64,000 nucleotides of DNA, taken from Ustulina deusta (taxonomy: Eukaryota > Ascomycota > Sordariomycetes > Xylariales > Xylariaceae). The DNA is taken from the NCBI GenBank assembly GCA_023159155.1, contig JAJNNX010000010.1, forward strand, positions 124,001 to 188,000, given 5' to 3'. The translations under genes were made by a program, and so were the position numbers. Positions 1 to 9,007 of this stretch are shown piece after piece; position 1 is the first letter of the stretch; each line of letters begins with the position of its first letter. The notes under the pieces are model-generated. The model had not been told where the DNA came from. It searched no databases and saw only the letters and a program-made list of their open reading frames with translations.

Positions 1-440
1 TGGGAAGGCGCTTCCATAATTATACTCGGAGCCTGAACAGACTCCAAAACAGAGGAGACTAGAGGATGCAGCCTTTCCACATGCACGGAACTATGTTCTT
101 TGCCTACACAGAAATGCCAGTTACTTGTACTCTATGCCGTTGGTCCTCTTGCCTGCGACTCCTCGAAACACGATTTAGGTACACATATCTCACAATTCAG
201 ATTCCGGCTTTCGAGTAAGCAAGGGTATGTAAATACAGCGCTTATATGACGACCAAAATTAGATCGTACCTTATTTGAGCGTGAGTTGGTTTCAGAACCA
301 AGCGCGCGGCTAAACATCGCGGCCTTTTCTCTGCCCTTTCTAAACACTTATAAAATGCCTTGGAGTCATAAAAGAAGAAAGCGAGTTCTATATTTCGTTT
401 AACTGGGACAGTTTATACGGAGCTAAACCTACCCGTCAAG

Positions 441-866
441 ATGAGACCCAACACCATGAGATCGTCCTACTCTGTCCAAAAGTCCTGGAATGGCAGGAGA
501 AAGGGGGCTATAAAGAAAGTCCACGAGCTATTCCAAATTTTTGGTGCCAAAGTCTCCATAATAATCGAAAAGGATGGAGAGCTATTCTCGTATCAATCCC
601 ACCTTGACCTTTCAGCGATCTCTCATGGTTCGGTCAAAGCGGCCAATAAAATGACTCCCAATGACTTTACCACGGTCGCAGAGAAACTCCGGCAAGACTC
701 GCCGTCTCTATCGCGGCAAGATACCTCGCAGTCTTTATTACAGCATGGCTCAACGTCGGGCAAATCCAGCACAACCCCGACTTCTCACCTAGAGCCTAGC
801 TCAACTCTTATTAATCCACCTCCACAACGACCAAGAGCGCATGCTTACTTTAACCTGAAGGACTAA
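441..866 (+). CDS. Small MADS-box-like (SRF-type) protein
   Basis: The 141-residue ORF is intronless and starts at the first of two nearby ATGs. Residues about 18-53 read like a degenerate MADS box: a basic RRKGAIKKVHELF stretch followed by an alternating hydrophobic strand and GELFSYQS, matching the pattern basic helix, KKxxEL, then a beta strand ending in YxS. The remainder is Ser/Thr/Pro-rich and looks disordered. MADS boxes bind CArG-like DNA as dimers; this copy lacks most of the usual basic N-terminal arm, so DNA binding is uncertain. A second small MADS-like ORF lies at 18595. Its stop lies 20 bases from the 3' end of the convergent patatin-like gene. Confidence 0.6.
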   Translation: MRPNTMRSSYSVQKSWNGRRKGAIKKVHELFQIFGAKVSIIIEKDGELFSYQSHLDLSAISHGSVKAANKMTPNDFTTVAEKLRQDSPSLSRQDTSQSLLQHGSTSGKSSTTPTSHLEPSSTLINPPPQRPRAHAYFNLKD

Positions 867-888
867 AGACACAATGTATTTATTCTGT

Positions 889-3331
889 CTATATAGTTAA
901 TGGATAAAGACATTGCTGGAGCAACCCAATTTGGTCTATCGTTTCCATTGTTTGGCTGCGAGGCTGTTTTGTCCCAGATGGCTTGGAGACGAACAGGCCC
1001 TGGGCCTGACAAGGTGAATTACTCAAAAATAGTTGGTCTGTTTCAAGAATGCCGTCGACTTGTAAAGTAACCAGCGATGACGGCGAATAAATGTGGACAT
1101 GTACGCGCTGCTGAAAATCCTCGCCCGATTTTATAGCTCTCCACGACTCATCGGTACATAATTGGACACTTTTAGGTGTCTCGTCGCCGCTGTAATATAA
1201 TCGCACTTTCTTTAGTCGAGTTCGCATAAGGAGATCCGCTAGGTGAGGGCCGGCTGAAAGACGGCATTTGATGTTTATAGTCATTGTGACAGATGAGGTC
1301 TCATAAAATGTGTTTATAGGTGCAGCCTCTGCATAAAACAACAATGCTAAAAGCTGATTGGCTAAAGGAATAAGTGGGAGTGTATAAATAGGGGGGAACT
1401 GAGCCTCAATGTCAATAGAAAACCCCGGCCAGAGAAGATCTAGCTTTTCGTTAACGTTAACTGAGGGAGTCTGCTGACTAGCCTTATGCCGCATGCCTGT
1501 TGGAACCAATTTTTTTATCATAGGCAATCCTATACCCTTGCTTTTGAAATCTTGATATTGATGATATTCAGGGAGTAAAAGCTTTGTTCCACGCGTCCGT
1601 AATTCGTTGAACCGGAAAACTAGATCTTTGTTGAAGCTGATCTCTCCGTTACCCCTACGCACATATTGCAGCTTTGGCAAATGGTGAATGCAGTCTTCTA
1701 TAGTTGCACCTTCGCAGAAGATCATAATAATGAAAAACAAACCTATGCCAGTTCCACTGACAAGGTCAAAGTGGTGATATAATGGAGAGCCAAGGATCTT
1801 TCGAAGAGATTTAAGGAATGTAGACATAGACTCGGCACTTTCTACCGGTCCTTCAAGATGCAGTATGCGGAGTCCGGCAGTAGGGGGCTTGAGATATAAA
1901 GGACTATTAGATCTCGACCCGCAAAAAACGCAGAGATATGGCTCTTCAAGAACCCACTGTGCTGAAGTTGGATAGAGGAGAAGCAGACAGGTATCGCATA
2001 GGCGGTGGCTACACGGAAACCTGTTCGATGGCACCCCTGCCAAGCATGATAAACATAGGTTATCCTTTTGTAAACAATTGACCAATATGCAAAGGTTTTT
2101 AAGGATGGCCCTATGCTGGCTATATTGAGATGCTGAAGTTTGGAAAGGATCGACCTGAGAAGAAAGCGTAATAAATTGTTGTTCCACATTCTTTAAGGTG
2201 TCTGGAATTTTGTGTCTCAGTAGGACATCTTCGAGCAGTGGTTGATAGAACTCCCGAAATATGTCTTGTGGGGGAAACCCTAACTTGTTAGTCCGGAAAA
2301 CCACACGATGTTTAGGATTACGTACAGAATGACCCTAGGGAATCTAGTATTAGTGCAGCGGCAATTAGTTGACAAGCAGGTTGGCATAAGTCTGCACGTT
2401 TTGCTACTCGCGCGAGGACCTGATCAATTTGAGAGCCTAGCTGTGCAGGTATTGGCCTAGCCAACCGCGATGCCCGTAGAATGTTAAATGGCTCCTCGAA
2501 TCCCTGTGAGAATTGGGTGCAGGCTGCCTGACACAAAACCTTCAGTTGTGAACCCCTATTGGGTAATTGGAATTCCTGCTGAGGCATCCGCTGCGTCAGT
2601 AAGGTTTTCTGTCGGATGAGGTCTTCTAGAGTAAGTTTATCTTGTGGAGCGGGCAGTGTTCGGATTCCGGCAAAGCAATTCCGCCATGCCTGTTCTGCAG
2701 AGCTAAAGCTATACTCCCGACAGGCATTGTAGTCAGCTAGAACCGTAAGGGTGAGGTTTTTTTCAAGGTCTTTGAGAGAGGCACCATCGCCTCTTGACTC
2801 TGTGAAAATAACAATTAAGGGCCGATGGCTAGATGACCGGCTCCTAGGGCGGATCCAGCTTGCTAACTCCGAAAGAATATTATGTACGCCGCCGTGTTCT
2901 TTTGCTGAAAAACAAATTACGGTACTTAACAGGGGCAAGATTTGTGAATAGAAGTTGCTGACGACCTTTGTCAAAGACACTCTCCTAGCGCCTCTGATAA
3001 GATGACGACATATATTACCAGGAATAGGCCCTGCTTTGACCTTCGCTAGGTGCTTTTTGAGATGCAAGCGGCAGTCGATTAAAATGAACGATTGCATTCG
3101 CGCCATACAGATTGCGTGGTTTGGGTAGCGGGGCTCTTGGACTTGATCCCCCCCTCTTATAAATGAGATAATCTCTGCCTGTTCTTGAGGGAATTTGTCG
3201 AACACGCGATATGCGTCCAAGGTCTCCTCTAAAAAGGGGCTCTCAAGACCAGCTGCCCCTTCACGAATGTCTAACCAGATGTTGGTGGACGACATACTTG
3301 GCATGACGAGCCCTGTACTAAGTGGTGACAA
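889..3331 (-). CDS. RING plus patatin-like protein with a lost catalytic site
   Basis: Two minus-strand ORFs (3331-2318 and 2304-889) join in frame if a 46-nt intron at 2325-2280 is removed; it has a GTACGT donor, a CTAAC branch site and a TTAG acceptor. The product would be 798 residues. A RING-like Cys/His cluster (CLSC, CSHRLCDTC, CVFC) lies near residues 410-450, followed by a patatin fold region. In patatin phospholipases the oxyanion hole is DGGGxRG and the nucleophile is GxSxG; here the equivalent positions read LEGPVES (about 476) and GTGIG (about 500), so serine and the glycine loop are gone. It is therefore probably a pseudoenzyme. The same architecture with an intact active site is seen in the fragment at 37217. 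Confidence 0.75.
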
Positions 3332-3464
3332 GGGCCCTTGAAATACTTAAAAGCGGAATTCTTAGCAAGCTTTCGACAAACAAGAACAGGTTTTCTTTTA
3401 AATGCATTCACTTCCAATACATCTTTTTCTCGCGAACCAATATCTAGCTTTTAGTAGCTGCTAG

Positions 3465-4070
3465 GAAAACGAAGCTGCCAGCAGCCACCAATAAGCTACC
3501 AACCTAAAAAGCTGCCAGGAACCTAGAAAGCTGCCAGCAGCCAGGAACTAGAAAGCAGCCAGCTGCCAGCAGCCTGTAAAAGGCTGCCAGCAGCCCCTAA
3601 AAAAGCTGCCAGCTACCTGTGAAAAGCTGCCAGCAACCCCCCAAAAAGCTGCTAGCAACCCCCCAAAAAGCTGCCAACAGCCTAGAAGCTGCTAGCAACC
3701 CCCCAAAAGCTGCCAACAACTTAGAAAGCTGCCAGCAGCCCCCCAAAAAGCTGCCAGCGGCCCCTAAAAAGCTGCTAGCAACCCCCCAAAAAGCTGCCAA
3801 CAGCCTAGAAAGCTGCTAGCAACCCCCAAAAGCTGCCAACAACCTAGAAAGCTGCCAGCAGCCCCCCAAAAAGCTGCCAGCGGCCCCTAAAAAGCTGCCA
3901 ACAGCCTAGAAAGCTGCTAGCAACCCCCAAAGAAAGCTGCTAGCTGCCACCAGAAAGCTGCCAACAACCTAAAAGGCTGATAGCAACCCCAAAGCTGCTA
4001 GCTGCACTACAAAGCTGCGAACAACCTGCGAAGCTGCCAACATAACCGAAAGCTGCCTAATAGGCCGTAT
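3465..4070. repeat. AGCTGCCAGCAGCC-type minisatellite
   Basis: About 600 bases consist of degenerate units of roughly 18-22 nt built on AAGCTGCCAGCAGCCCC, AAGCTGCTAGCAACCCCC and AAGCTGCCAACAGCC variants. Both strands give long low-complexity reading frames, which are shadows of the repeat and not genes. The array lies between the patatin-like gene and the acidic-tract gene. Related AGCTTTTAGTGGGCTG units occur at 24238-24315, just upstream of the second copy of the acidic-tract gene. Confidence 0.9.
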
Positions 4071-4337
4071 TAAACCGTATTAGCTATAGGTAGCAGCCTT
4101 TATAAACTGGTGGCAGCTTTAGCACGCTAAGCTAGTTAGTGGCGACCTATCACCGCTCTCAACAGAGATCCTAAGTGATAAGCTAGTACGCTTTTATAAA
4201 TTGTTGGTTCTTTGTTAACTTTTGTAACCGAAAAAAGATCACTCGATGCCTTGAGTACAATGGACAAGCATGTTTATAATGGACATAAAAAGGGAGAATA
4301 TAGCCTTCTGTTATTGTTTCCTTTTATCCTTTACAAA

Positions 4338-5719
4338 ATGGCATCAGAAATTAAGGAGGTAATGCAAGTAAGCACTTTTTACAACATGGTTCGATGATAA
4401 CCAGATAATAGGTATTTTTACATGCACGAGCCGCGCTTGAGCCGGCGTTAGAAGCTATGTTCCATGCTTCGCCTAGCCAAGCAAGTGCCGTCACTGTGGA
4501 AGCGAACAAATTACTAGACTATGTTAGGTCTTCTATTACGATTAATTTGGCGACTGTCTCAGATGACAACCCTACTAGGGTTTTACAGGCGAACATCTCG
4601 AATTTGATTGAGGCCTTGCAAAAAGATCTATCTGTTGGCCCTCAATTCGCATCATCTCATAGCTCAGCCTCGCCGTCGGAGTCTTTGTTTGTACCCGAGT
4701 CAGATGAGATGTTTGTTGACCCCGAACTTTCCAACTTAGACTTGGAGCAAGATATGGGGGAGTCGAGCATGACGCTCCGGAAGCCGGTTGCGTCTTTACG
4801 GCCAGCTAGCTCGGTATCATTTCCAGTAGTCAGCGATATCAATGAAGATATGGAGATTAATACTGAAAATGACGGCCAAGGTGAAGAGGACGACGACGAC
4901 GACGACGACGACGATGATGATGATGATGATGATGATGATGAAGATGAGCATGAGCATGAGGATGGTGAGCATGAGGATGATGAAGACAATGGTGATCAAT
5001 TGGACAATGAGGGATTGACTGGCGAACATCCAACGAGCTTTGTTCTTACTTTAGCTGATTCGATCGTGAGCTGGGAGCGTGTGAAAGCGCTCAAGAAGAT
5101 CTGGGTTGAAAATACCCCTAATTCCCGTCGTCGAGACAGCCGCGATGTTGCAGAAGCACTACACGTTATTGACGAAAGCGAAGGAGTTATCATTGGTCAG
5201 GATTTGAATCGAAGATGGGCTTTGCGGGACTTGGTTGCACGCCGTGAGGAAATTATGGAGAGCATGGCCAGCAAGAAACTAAAACCTAAAGCAAACCGGT
5301 ACAACCGTCCCAACAGCCTGGTACTCGATGAATTGATGCGCCTGGGTTATCCGCACATAGCCAGAGGACCTACACTGAAAGACTCATCTCAAGAATACAG
5401 GAACAAACATCAGCAGCTTAAGTCCCGCCTCCGCGCAGGCGGGACTTGGTACGCCCTCGATAGGGCATTTGGTTTTGGAGCATTTGCGTTGGTCCCGGTG
5501 GGATTGGGGGCTAATTTTAGTACCACAAGGTTAGCGTGCAACTCCTTGGTAGTAACGCCTTGCAATGTGCTGATGTTGTTGGTCAGAGTAGAACGACTTC
5601 CACGTTCAGATCTGGCGGCACTAATTGAAACGCTACAAGAACGGAAAGAGGAGGTCACCCGGCTTAGCGCCGCAGCTGTTCGAATATTAAATGACCTCGG
5701 AAATGACGACGTGTATTAG
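4338..5719 (+). CDS. Acidic-tract protein, copy A (unrecognised family)
   Basis: Comparison with the copy at 24754 shows a short first exon (4338-4358, MASEIKE), an intron at 4359-4411 and a second exon starting at 4412, giving about 442 residues. The N-terminal third is conserved between copies. The middle is an Asp/Glu/His-rich run encoded by a GAC/GAT trinucleotide tract. The conserved C-terminal half has blocks such as QDLNRRWALRDLVARR, RYNRP, LGYPH and GTWYALDxAFGFG, then a coiled-coil-like tail. I do not recognise the family. The strongest conservation between the two copies is in the C-terminal half, which suggests that half is under constraint. The acidic middle could mark a chromatin or nucleic-acid protein, but that is only a guess. 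Confidence 0.75.
4890..4941 (+). repeat. GAC/GAT trinucleotide repeat coding poly-Asp
   Basis: A run of GAC then GAT codons inside the acidic-tract gene encodes about 17 consecutive aspartates. Copy B has an interrupted Glu/Asp tract at the same place, so the pure run in A is probably a recent repeat expansion. The antisense ORFs over it are artefacts. Confidence 0.9.
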
Positions 5720-5811
5720 GCTATAGGTAATACACTGGTTTGCTTTTATCTCCAGCAGCGAAGTTGATTATGAGTAGATCATCGAGTGTTTGGTGCAGGT
5801 GCAAATTGTGT

Positions 5812-6378
5812 TCAATCAGTCACGCAAGCTTCGTGACGAAGCGTCGCTTGTGAAGGTGGTGTGTGGGGAAGCCGTAAACTGCCCAGTTGCTCTCTGTGTT
5901 GCCTGCATTCCAGTTCCTGAACGCCGCTTGCTTCCAACTCCAATATGGACCGCGGTCTTACTAATTCCATATTTGTCAACGCTTCGGCGCTGTAGGCCTC
6001 ACTGCTACCCTTCTCCACCCCCCTGTTCAAGTAACGTATCCTCCGACCCCACAGCCACACAATGCCTGGTCCGAGTAGGACGCCAACAAGCAGGGCACCT
6101 ATTACCCCGCCTACGACTGTAGGAACTGATACCGCTGCGAGAGCTGGCTCATGTCTAGCAGTGGCATTGATGACAATAGAGATTGTGCTAGTTGCGACTG
6201 AGACGGTCGAGGGTCTATCTGTAGAGATATCCCATGATGTAGTAGCAGATGTGATGTTTGGACATCCTGACTCCGTGCAGGGATTGACATGACAACAGCC
6301 TTGGAATGCATTGAAAGAACAAACATACCACGAAGCGCCCGCAGGACAGTCCTGATTGCCGCGCAGTTGCAAGTGCAT
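5812..6378 (-). CDS. Cysteine-rich single-pass membrane protein, copy A
   Basis: The ORF gives 188 residues. It opens with a compact Cys motif (CPAG, WYVCS, FQGCC, NPC, GCP), then a Ser/Thr-rich stretch with possible N-glycosylation sites (NIT, NAT), a hydrophobic helix around VVGGVIGALLVGVLLGPGIVW, and a basic RRxR stop-transfer followed by a cytoplasmic tail. This layout is that of fungal cell-surface proteins with a short Cys-rich ectodomain, a mucin-like stalk and one membrane span. No convincing signal peptide is in the ORF; an upstream exon joined at the CAG before GACTGT (minus strand, near 6351) is possible. It is transcribed divergently from the gene at 6726. The copy at 27537-27239 is broken. 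Confidence 0.65.
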   Translation of the reverse strand: MHLQLRGNQDCPAGASWYVCSFNAFQGCCHVNPCTESGCPNITSATTSWDISTDRPSTVSVATSTISIVINATARHEPALAAVSVPTVVGGVIGALLVGVLLGPGIVWLWGRRIRYLNRGVEKGSSEAYSAEALTNMELVRPRSILELEASGVQELECRQHREQLGSLRLPHTPPSQATLRHEACVTD

Positions 6379-6624
6379 AGTATATCGATCTCCCCACCAC
6401 CTGGCAGATGCTGTTGAACCAAAGCAGCAACTCTGGTCTTATTAAGTAGCCATGGCAAAGTGGAGCGCTTCTTGCACCATCTCAGGTGGCGCGCTACTGC
6501 GGGGCCGAACCCACCAACAATTCTTTTGGTTCATCCAATCAGCATACAATCAGCATACTCGTAACATCAGGGCATTGTATATATTGAGAAAGAGCGTCGT
6601 GGCTAGATGCTGTTCGGGATCTAT

Positions 6625-6653
6625 CAATTGCGAAAACGAAGTTCTCGCAATTG
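6625..6653. promoter_or_regulatory. Near-palindrome in a divergent promoter, copy A
   Basis: CAATTGCGAAAAC-GAA-GTTCTCGCAATTG is a near-perfect inverted repeat with 13-nt arms, mid-way between the divergent starts at 6378 and 6726. The same palindrome is present and perfect (12-nt arms) in copy B at 27844-27870, although the surrounding genes there are broken. A binding site for a dimeric transcription factor is the simplest reading. Confidence 0.5.
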
Positions 6654-6725
6654 AAGAGACACCTGGACTAGCCCTCCGTTCTCCTTTTTCCTTTTCTTGT
6701 CCTTCAAGGATACCAAATCCACGTG

Positions 6726-7268
6726 ATGGGAAAGCTAATCAAAAACCACCTTGCACGGCTAATCGGACTGACGGCAGCATCTTGTAAGTGCAGAATGCCT
6801 GGGCACGGCGTATCTCCTAACAGGAATAGACCACGCCGCAGCATCCATCCAAGCTTTTATCTGGCCCAAGATATTGTGGGATTTCCTTACAAATTCGTTA
6901 GACCAGGCAGTCAAGCCAGTCCCAATACTACAAGTAATGAACCTTTTTGTCGCTCTCCTCCTTCTAGCTTTAGAATGGCCTCTTCCTGGTCTTCCCAGAT
7001 GGACGCTATACCACAGTTTCGAATTACGTATTGTCACTTTCATGACTGCAGCTTTCCTCGCTTTCTTTCTCTATCAAGCCACAAACGCGGCCATTTATTA
7101 CCTTGTCGGCACCGCTCTTTATATCTGGGCATACAGTGAAGGTGAGGTATGTTTATATTTGTTCTACCGATTTGTATATCACACGAGCATGCTGACGAGG
7201 GGAGAAGAACATTTGTACCCAACGGTGGGAAGTGTGAGGATTCCTTGCATCATATAGTGGTAGCATAG
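6726..7268 (+). CDS. Small fungal integral membrane protein (DUF7727-like)
   Basis: Exon 1 (6726-6783, MGKLIKNHLARLIGLTAAS) joins through an intron at 6784-6829 (GTAAGT donor, CTAAC branch, GAATAG acceptor) to a second exon reading YHAAASIQAFIWPKILWDFL, LDQAVKPVPILQ, LALEWPLP and AYSEGE. This sequence of motifs is that of a conserved fungal four-helix membrane protein of unknown function. A second intron at 7147-7199 (GTATGT, CTGAC, GAG) would give a 147-residue product ending at 7268; without it the frame stops at 7257. Only the first exon is duplicated at 27982. The protein appears intact and is the only copy with a start codon. Confidence 0.7.
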
Positions 7269-7398
7269 CTTAACTCCTTGAATCTGATATGATTCTCTGA
7301 ATCAATACGTTGCCTTACAATGCCCCTAATATTGCCCATGAAGATTCTGCTGCCGCACGCTACCCCATTGTCAGCAAGGGGCCCACCGGCAGGTAATA

Positions 7399-8829
7399 TT
7401 ATAACTTACTGATCACAATTGTGCCGCCGGGCGTACGTCTGGACTGTTTGTCCAGTGCCTTAGATATTTCGATCATGAAGTCCCCACCAAACGCAGACCA
7501 TCCATCCCGCCTAGGAAGCTTCGATTTTTTGGTTCCTGGGGGGTAGCAGAACCAGACTTGTAGGCGCATGTTTCCTTTTTCCAGACTCCTTAGCGATTCT
7601 AGATAATCTATGACCGCGTCATCGAAGGTCTCGTTTTCAAGCTTCCAGTACAGATCCACCTTGCGCACCTTATCATTGTGAAGCTGGAATGAATCTTTGT
7701 TGAAGCTAGTTCCGGTGGTGGCATCCCTATTCGGGATCCCTTTGACCCAGACATCATGGTCTTTCCTCTCCAGAAGGGAGAGGGCCAGAGGAAGCAAGCC
7801 TGCGATACCACTGCCCTGGGCCATTAATAAGATTGTCTCGAACCGGCCAAGGTCTAGCCCCTCAGAAAATGGACCTTGCAAGGAGCCACGTAGAGACTCA
7901 TCTTCCATATCCCTCGGCTGCATGTGACTTGATTTCGACACGGCTGATTCTGGTATAAAAAATACAACTTCGCGCAGATCCCTCTTGCCTGGATTCCACC
8001 AAGCAATTGGGATAGCCGCTCCCCTAAAACGATGTCGCAGCGAGATTCCAGCGAAACGAATATACAGATAACCTGGGCGCCCCTGGATAGGTCGTCGGGT
8101 ACGCACCGTAACTCGGAGAAGACCGCCCCGGGATTCCACTTTGCTGATCTTGGCCCGATTTAATGCCACGCTAACCAGTCGTTCTAGTTGAATTATGAGC
8201 CAAAATGCGAGCGAGAGTATAAGGAGTATCCATGCTAAAGTAGGGAAAGGCTCGGAGATATCAGCCAAGTGCCAGGATATAGATGCGATTGTAAGGACTG
8301 GCAGTAGTCGATGGAGCCGCACTAGTACGGCGCCAATCCTCGAAACTGAGCTAATGATCATCGTAAGGCTTGCTAAGAAGCACGCGGCTACTAGGCCCCC
8401 TGATAACACATGACTATTGGTATGGTTTCTAAGAAGTGAAATTCCGTGGGTAGCAGCCTGGGCTGTTGCTACAGCTGCAGCCCATTGGTGTATCGAGCCG
8501 AGATGTCGGCGAGACGGCAAGAAGCAGCGTGTCACAATACTTGTGCTTCCTCCCCAGAACGCAACGACAAGGTTGACAAGGGCTAATCTGCTAGCTGACC
8601 TGGACAACGCTAGGCCGGTTATTTCTGGGACCATCAAAACAGTGTTAATACCTATGTACCCAAGGACAAAGAGAGCTTCAAGGAGACTTGTCCGCAAGAA
8701 TGGGATTTGCAAGTATACAGCAAACTTCAAAACCCCACCATAAATATAGTTTGATGATTTCTGCCATCCAAGCAAGAGCAAGGCAGCTGTTAGAATAGAG
8801 ATACCGTAAATTGAATATAGTGGTAACAT
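7399..8829 (-). CDS. Ferric reductase-type transmembrane oxidoreductase
   Basis: A single 476-residue ORF has an N-terminal half with several membrane helices and two H-x13-H pairs (His114/His128 and His173/His187), the bis-heme ligands of ferric reductases and NADPH oxidases. The C-terminal half is the cytosolic flavin/NAD(P)H module: QGPF near the pyrophosphate-binding position, then QGSGIAGLLP as the nucleotide-binding glycine loop. The usual HPF[ST] flavin motif is not clear; RFRGAAIPIAWW stands in its place, so flavin binding may be altered. The protein is shorter than secreted-type FREs (about 550-700 residues). It would move electrons across the plasma membrane to reduce Fe(III) or Cu(II). 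It sits near a patatin-like gene, as in Starship cargo, and a broken second ferric reductase lies at 36441. Confidence 0.8.
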   Translation of the reverse strand: MLPLYSIYGISILTAALLLLGWQKSSNYIYGGVLKFAVYLQIPFLRTSLLEALFVLGYIGINTVLMVPEITGLALSRSASRLALVNLVVAFWGGSTSIVTRCFLPSRRHLGSIHQWAAAVATAQAATHGISLLRNHTNSHVLSGGLVAACFLASLTMIISSVSRIGAVLVRLHRLLPVLTIASISWHLADISEPFPTLAWILLILSLAFWLIIQLERLVSVALNRAKISKVESRGGLLRVTVRTRRPIQGRPGYLYIRFAGISLRHRFRGAAIPIAWWNPGKRDLREVVFFIPESAVSKSSHMQPRDMEDESLRGSLQGPFSEGLDLGRFETILLMAQGSGIAGLLPLALSLLERKDHDVWVKGIPNRDATTGTSFNKDSFQLHNDKVRKVDLYWKLENETFDDAVIDYLESLRSLEKGNMRLQVWFCYPPGTKKSKLPRRDGWSAFGGDFMIEISKALDKQSRRTPGGTIVISKL

Positions 8830-9007
8830 AGTGTTCTATAACCTTCCGACAAAGTTCAAATGTTGTAGATGTTGCCTAATAATAATAAGTGGCTTTAAAA
8901 GCTAATATTTATCTGCTTTTAAATATTTAGATTCCTTAAAACAGAATCTTAATACCGAGAACTAGAAAACTAAAGATTAAGTATTATATTTAAAGCCCGA
9001 TTGATTT

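Larger units (their letters stand above)
4147..6812 (+). repeat. Segmental duplication, copy A
   Basis: This block is repeated in the same orientation at 24523-28052. Similarity begins near the shared CCTATCACCGC motif, runs through the acidic-tract gene, the promoter and body of the cysteine-rich membrane gene, a palindrome, and stops just after the first exon of the small membrane gene at 6726. Copy A has open frames for all three genes; copy B is disrupted in all three. Copy B also carries about 750 extra bases between the first and second genes. Confidence 0.85.

Noticed and set aside
132..347. A 71-codon minus-strand ORF upstream of the first MADS-like gene
   Set aside because: Contains a possible GTACGA donor but no recognisable protein features; too weak to annotate.
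3597..3819. Opposed ORFs with repetitive Ala/Gly/Ser/Trp-rich translations
   Set aside because: They are readings of the AGCTGCCAGCAGCC minisatellite, with no independent coding signal.
4657..5029. Antisense poly-Ser and poly-Val ORFs
   Set aside because: Shadows of the GAC/GAT tract in the sense gene at 4338.
5790..6292. Plus-strand ORFs over the cysteine-rich membrane gene
   Set aside because: Antisense to a minus-strand gene with a coherent Cys motif, stalk and membrane helix.
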